Translations under genes and position numbers: made by a program
The notes under the pieces: generated by a model
What the model saw: the letters and a program-made list of their open reading frames with translations, nothing else
Database searches by the model: none
Told to the model about the DNA's origin: nothing
DNA from: Richelia sinica FACHB-800
Lineage (GTDB): Bacteria; Cyanobacteriota; Cyanobacteriia; Cyanobacteriales; Nostocaceae
Assembly: GCF_014698825.1 (NCBI RefSeq)
Contig: NZ_JACJTT010000053.1
Span: 1 to 33,533 of the forward strand
DNA: 33,533 bases
Reading direction: 5' to 3'
Shown: in pieces, positions 31,272 through 33,533 of the stretch
How positions within the stretch are numbered: the stretch's first letter is position 1
Layout: each line of letters begins with the position of its first letter

Positions 31272-33005
31272 ATGCAACTAGTATTTAATAATATTAATCA
31301 ACTTTGGTCTTATGTGTTAACGGAAACTCTCAAGCGTCTGGGTATAAGTTGCGTTGTCATTTGTCCCGGTTCCCGTTCAACTCCTTTGACTGTAGCTTTT
31401 GCAAAACAAGTACCAGAGATTGAAGCTATTCCCATTTTAGATGAACGTTCTGCGGCTTTTTTTGCCTTAGGACGAGCAAAAGCTATTGGAAAACCTGTGG
31501 CAATAGTTTGTACTTCGGGGACAGCAGGAGCAAATTTTTATCCCGCAGTCATTGAAGCTAAGGAAAGTCGTGTACCGTTATTAATATTGACCACCGATAG
31601 ACCACCGGAGTTGCGAGAATGCCATTCTGGCCAAACTATCGATCAAGTGAAATTATATGGTAATTATCCCCATTGGCAAACGGAGTTAGCAACTCCTATT
31701 GCGGAAATGGGAATGTTAAATTATTTACGTCAAACTATAATTCATGCTTGGGAACGTTGCCAATATCCTGTAGGTGGTGCAGTACATATTAATGTTCCTT
31801 TTCGCGACCCCCTTGCACCCATTCATGATGGAACAAATTTTATTCTCGATACAGAGAATTTCTTTGGTGGGATAGTTTCTCATCCCTTTCCCGTTCCCCG
31901 TTCTCTGTTTCCTATACCTCCACAATGGCAACAATGCCAACGCGGTATAATTATTGCTGGTGTAGCTCAACCTCAAGACCCTGAAGAATATTGTAGAGCG
32001 ATCGCGTATTTATCCCAAACTCTCCAATGGCCTGTTTTAGCTGAAGGACTTTCTCCTGTTAGAAATAATGCTGAATTAAACCCATATTTAATTTCTACAT
32101 ACGACTTGATTTTACGCAATCAGCAACTTGCTCAAACATTAAAACCAGAAATAGTTATTCAAATTGGGAATATGCCAACCAGTAAGGAGTTACGCAACTG
32201 GTTAACAACCAATCGACCTCAACATTGGGTAATTGATAGCAGTGATCAAAATTTAGATCCTTTACATGGGCAAACTACACATTTAAGAATATCCGTGGAA
32301 GAAATAGAGAAAAATATTGAAATAGAAAAATGGGAAGTAAATCAATATTTAAAAACATGGTGTGACGTAGATGCACAAGTTAGAAATAATGTTGATAATA
32401 TTTTTGTCAATATAGAACCATTAATTGAAAGTAAAGTGGCTTGGCTAATTTCCCAAACCCTCCCACCAGCAACACCATTTTTTATTGCCAACAGTATGCC
32501 AGTGCGGGATGTAGAATTTTTCTGGAAACCAAATAATCTGGGTATAAAGCCTTATTTTAATCGTGGTGCCAATGGCATTGATGGTACAATATCCACAGCT
32601 TTAGGAATAGCTCATCAACACCAAAGTAGTGTGATACTAACAGGTGATTTAGCTCTATTACATGACACCAACGGTTTTTTAATTAGAAATAAATTTATCG
32701 GACATCTGACAATAATTTTAATTAATAACAATGGTGGAGGAATCTTTGAAATGTTACCCATTGGCAAATTCGACCCTCCATTTGAAGAATTTTTTGCGAC
32801 ACCTCAAGATATTGATTTTGCTCAGTTATGTGCTACCTATGGGGTGCAGCATGAGTTAATTTGTTCCTGGGAACAGTTACAAGATAAATTAGAGGTTTTA
32901 CCAAATACAGGGCTTAGAGTTTTAGAATTAAAGACAAATAGAAAATATGATGCAAAGTGGAGAAAGGAGAATTTAGGTAATTTTGCAAATAATATTACAG
33001 TTTGA
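31272..33005 (+). CDS. menD: SEPHCHC synthase MenD
   Basis: A 577-residue thiamine-diphosphate enzyme that joins isochorismate and 2-oxoglutarate to give SEPHCHC. In cyanobacteria this pathway makes phylloquinone, the photosystem I cofactor. The N-terminal domain has VICPGSRSTPLTVAF and the ThDP-activating Glu58 in ILDERSAAFFALG, followed by CTSGTAGANFYPAVIEA and LLILTTDRPPELRECHSGQTI. The C-terminal cofactor motif is LTGDLALLHDTNGF followed by LTIILINNNGGGIFEMLP. The length is normal. The gene is divergent from folB. The GNAT gene follows after 35 bases. Confidence 0.97.
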   Translation: MQLVFNNINQLWSYVLTETLKRLGISCVVICPGSRSTPLTVAFAKQVPEIEAIPILDERSAAFFALGRAKAIGKPVAIVCTSGTAGANFYPAVIEAKESRVPLLILTTDRPPELRECHSGQTIDQVKLYGNYPHWQTELATPIAEMGMLNYLRQTIIHAWERCQYPVGGAVHINVPFRDPLAPIHDGTNFILDTENFFGGIVSHPFPVPRSLFPIPPQWQQCQRGIIIAGVAQPQDPEEYCRAIAYLSQTLQWPVLAEGLSPVRNNAELNPYLISTYDLILRNQQLAQTLKPEIVIQIGNMPTSKELRNWLTTNRPQHWVIDSSDQNLDPLHGQTTHLRISVEEIEKNIEIEKWEVNQYLKTWCDVDAQVRNNVDNIFVNIEPLIESKVAWLISQTLPPATPFFIANSMPVRDVEFFWKPNNLGIKPYFNRGANGIDGTISTALGIAHQHQSSVILTGDLALLHDTNGFLIRNKFIGHLTIILINNNGGGIFEMLPIGKFDPPFEEFFATPQDIDFAQLCATYGVQHELICSWEQLQDKLEVLPNTGLRVLELKTNRKYDAKWRKENLGNFANNITV

Positions 33006-33040
33006 ATATCGATTTAATTCGCAGTTAATAGGTTTATTAT

Positions 33041-33445
33041 ATGCACATACAACAAGATCAGGATAGTATAATAATTCGTTGTGAAAATTCCCTAGACTAT
33101 TTAGATATATCAGAAATCAATACATTAGCTTTTTCTAGTCCAAATGAAGCTAAATTAGTTGAACTAATTCGTAAGTCTGACCGTTATCTTTCTGAACTTT
33201 CTTTAGTTGCAGAGCGTGATGGTAAAGTAGTTGGTCATATTCTCTACAGTTACATTGATTTAGTTGGTCAAGAAACTTTTACGGTCTTAGGTTTAGCACC
33301 CCTAGCTGTTCATCCCCAATTTCAAAGACAGGGAATAGGTACTGCATTAGTGAAATCTAGTTTAGAGATAGCAAATGATCAACAAGAAGCTCTTGTGATT
33401 GTCTTAGGAGATCCTCAATTTTATAACCCACCTTCCGCACCCTAA
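33041..33445 (+). CDS. GNAT-family N-acetyltransferase, C-terminally truncated (probable pseudogene)
   Basis: A 134-residue protein of the YhbS-like group of acetyl-CoA transferases. It has SLVAERDGKVVGHILYS, the core LGLAPLAVHPQFQRQGIGTAL with the acetyl-CoA loop QRQGIG, and LVIVLGDPQFY. In intact relatives the last motif runs on as FYxRFGF and a further 30-40 residues (total about 165-175). Here it breaks off after FYN into PPSAP and a stop. The bases after about 33430 (CCTTCCGCACCC then AT-rich sequence) look unlike the gene and may be the edge of an inserted element that continues past the window. Whether the shortened protein folds is doubtful. It follows menD by 35 bases. Confidence 0.75.
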   Translation: MHIQQDQDSIIIRCENSLDYLDISEINTLAFSSPNEAKLVELIRKSDRYLSELSLVAERDGKVVGHILYSYIDLVGQETFTVLGLAPLAVHPQFQRQGIGTALVKSSLEIANDQQEALVIVLGDPQFYNPPSAP

Positions 33446-33533
33446 CTGTCACACATCAAAAAAAGCCACCAAAATAGTACACAAGAACTAAAGCTTATTT
33501 AAGTCCTAAGAGAGTTAATGAAAATAAGTATCA
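33430..33533. mobile_element. Candidate edge of an inserted element disrupting the GNAT gene
   Basis: The GNAT reading breaks exactly here, and the following bases (CCTTCCGCACCCTAACTGTC, then an A-rich run) carry no recognisable protein on either strand. An insertion-sequence end is the simplest reading, but no transposase or second terminal repeat is inside the window. An old deletion is the alternative. Confidence 0.35.

Overview
The window looks like chromosome from a filamentous, probably heterocyst-forming cyanobacterium (Nostocales). Several signs agree. There are about 22 copies of the HIP1 octamer GCGATCGC in 33.5 kb. Heptameric tandem repeats of the CTGTCAC type and other dispersed palindromes typical of Nostoc and Anabaena are present. 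The gene content also fits: menD (phylloquinone route), an SLH/OprB-type iron-uptake porin, a GUN4 domain, hopanoid genes and a pentapeptide-repeat protein. No organism name can be proved from the sequence alone.

Layout, left to right. (1) 1-2635, all minus strand: the N-terminus of a transposase runs off the left edge, followed by a PIN-like nuclease overlapping a DUF3696-type AAA ATPase, then moaE. (2) 2716-6216, plus strand: a GatD-like amidotransferase, a CNNM/CBS transporter-like protein, a repeat-rich gap, and an SDR protein lacking the usual Ser and Tyr. The SDR gene is followed by a strongly folded non-coding stretch. (3) 6519-13768: a pentapeptide-repeat protein, an unknown protein divergent from a CNT nucleoside transporter, and a five-PAS hybrid histidine kinase. 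(4) 13847-22748, a split hopanoid locus: hpnA-hpnH on the minus strand, and a ferritin-like protein plus hpnG and a small membrane protein on the plus strand. Between the two halves lie an AT-rich PIN-domain gene and an RND efflux permease. (5) 22745-23593: a ModD/NadC-like phosphoribosyltransferase. (6) 23797-28605: an SLH porin divergent from znuA-znuC-znuB, with a near-perfect Zur box in the divergent gap. (7) 28627-31171: tRNA-Phe(GAA) with a clear promoter, then folB overlapping an ankyrin-GUN4 fusion with an N-terminal signal or anchor. (8) 31272-33445: menD and a GNAT acetyltransferase whose C-terminus is cut off at what looks like the edge of an inserted element.

How the genes work together. 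HpnH makes adenosylhopane and HpnG removes adenine from it. The di-iron ferritin-like protein is translationally coupled to HpnG and is a candidate unassigned partner. ZnuABC with the porin forms a zinc (or other metal) acquisition unit, probably Zur-repressed. The ATPase-PIN pair resembles two-gene defence modules and sits beside a transposase.

The strongest second-look items are: the ankyrin-GUN4 fusion with a predicted export or anchor signal; the ferritin-like/hpnG overlap; the ATPase-PIN pair; the structured RNA candidate after the SDR gene; and two unrelated genes (hpnA and the RND permease) whose stop codons both come from the same heptamer repeat, giving near-identical C-terminal tails.
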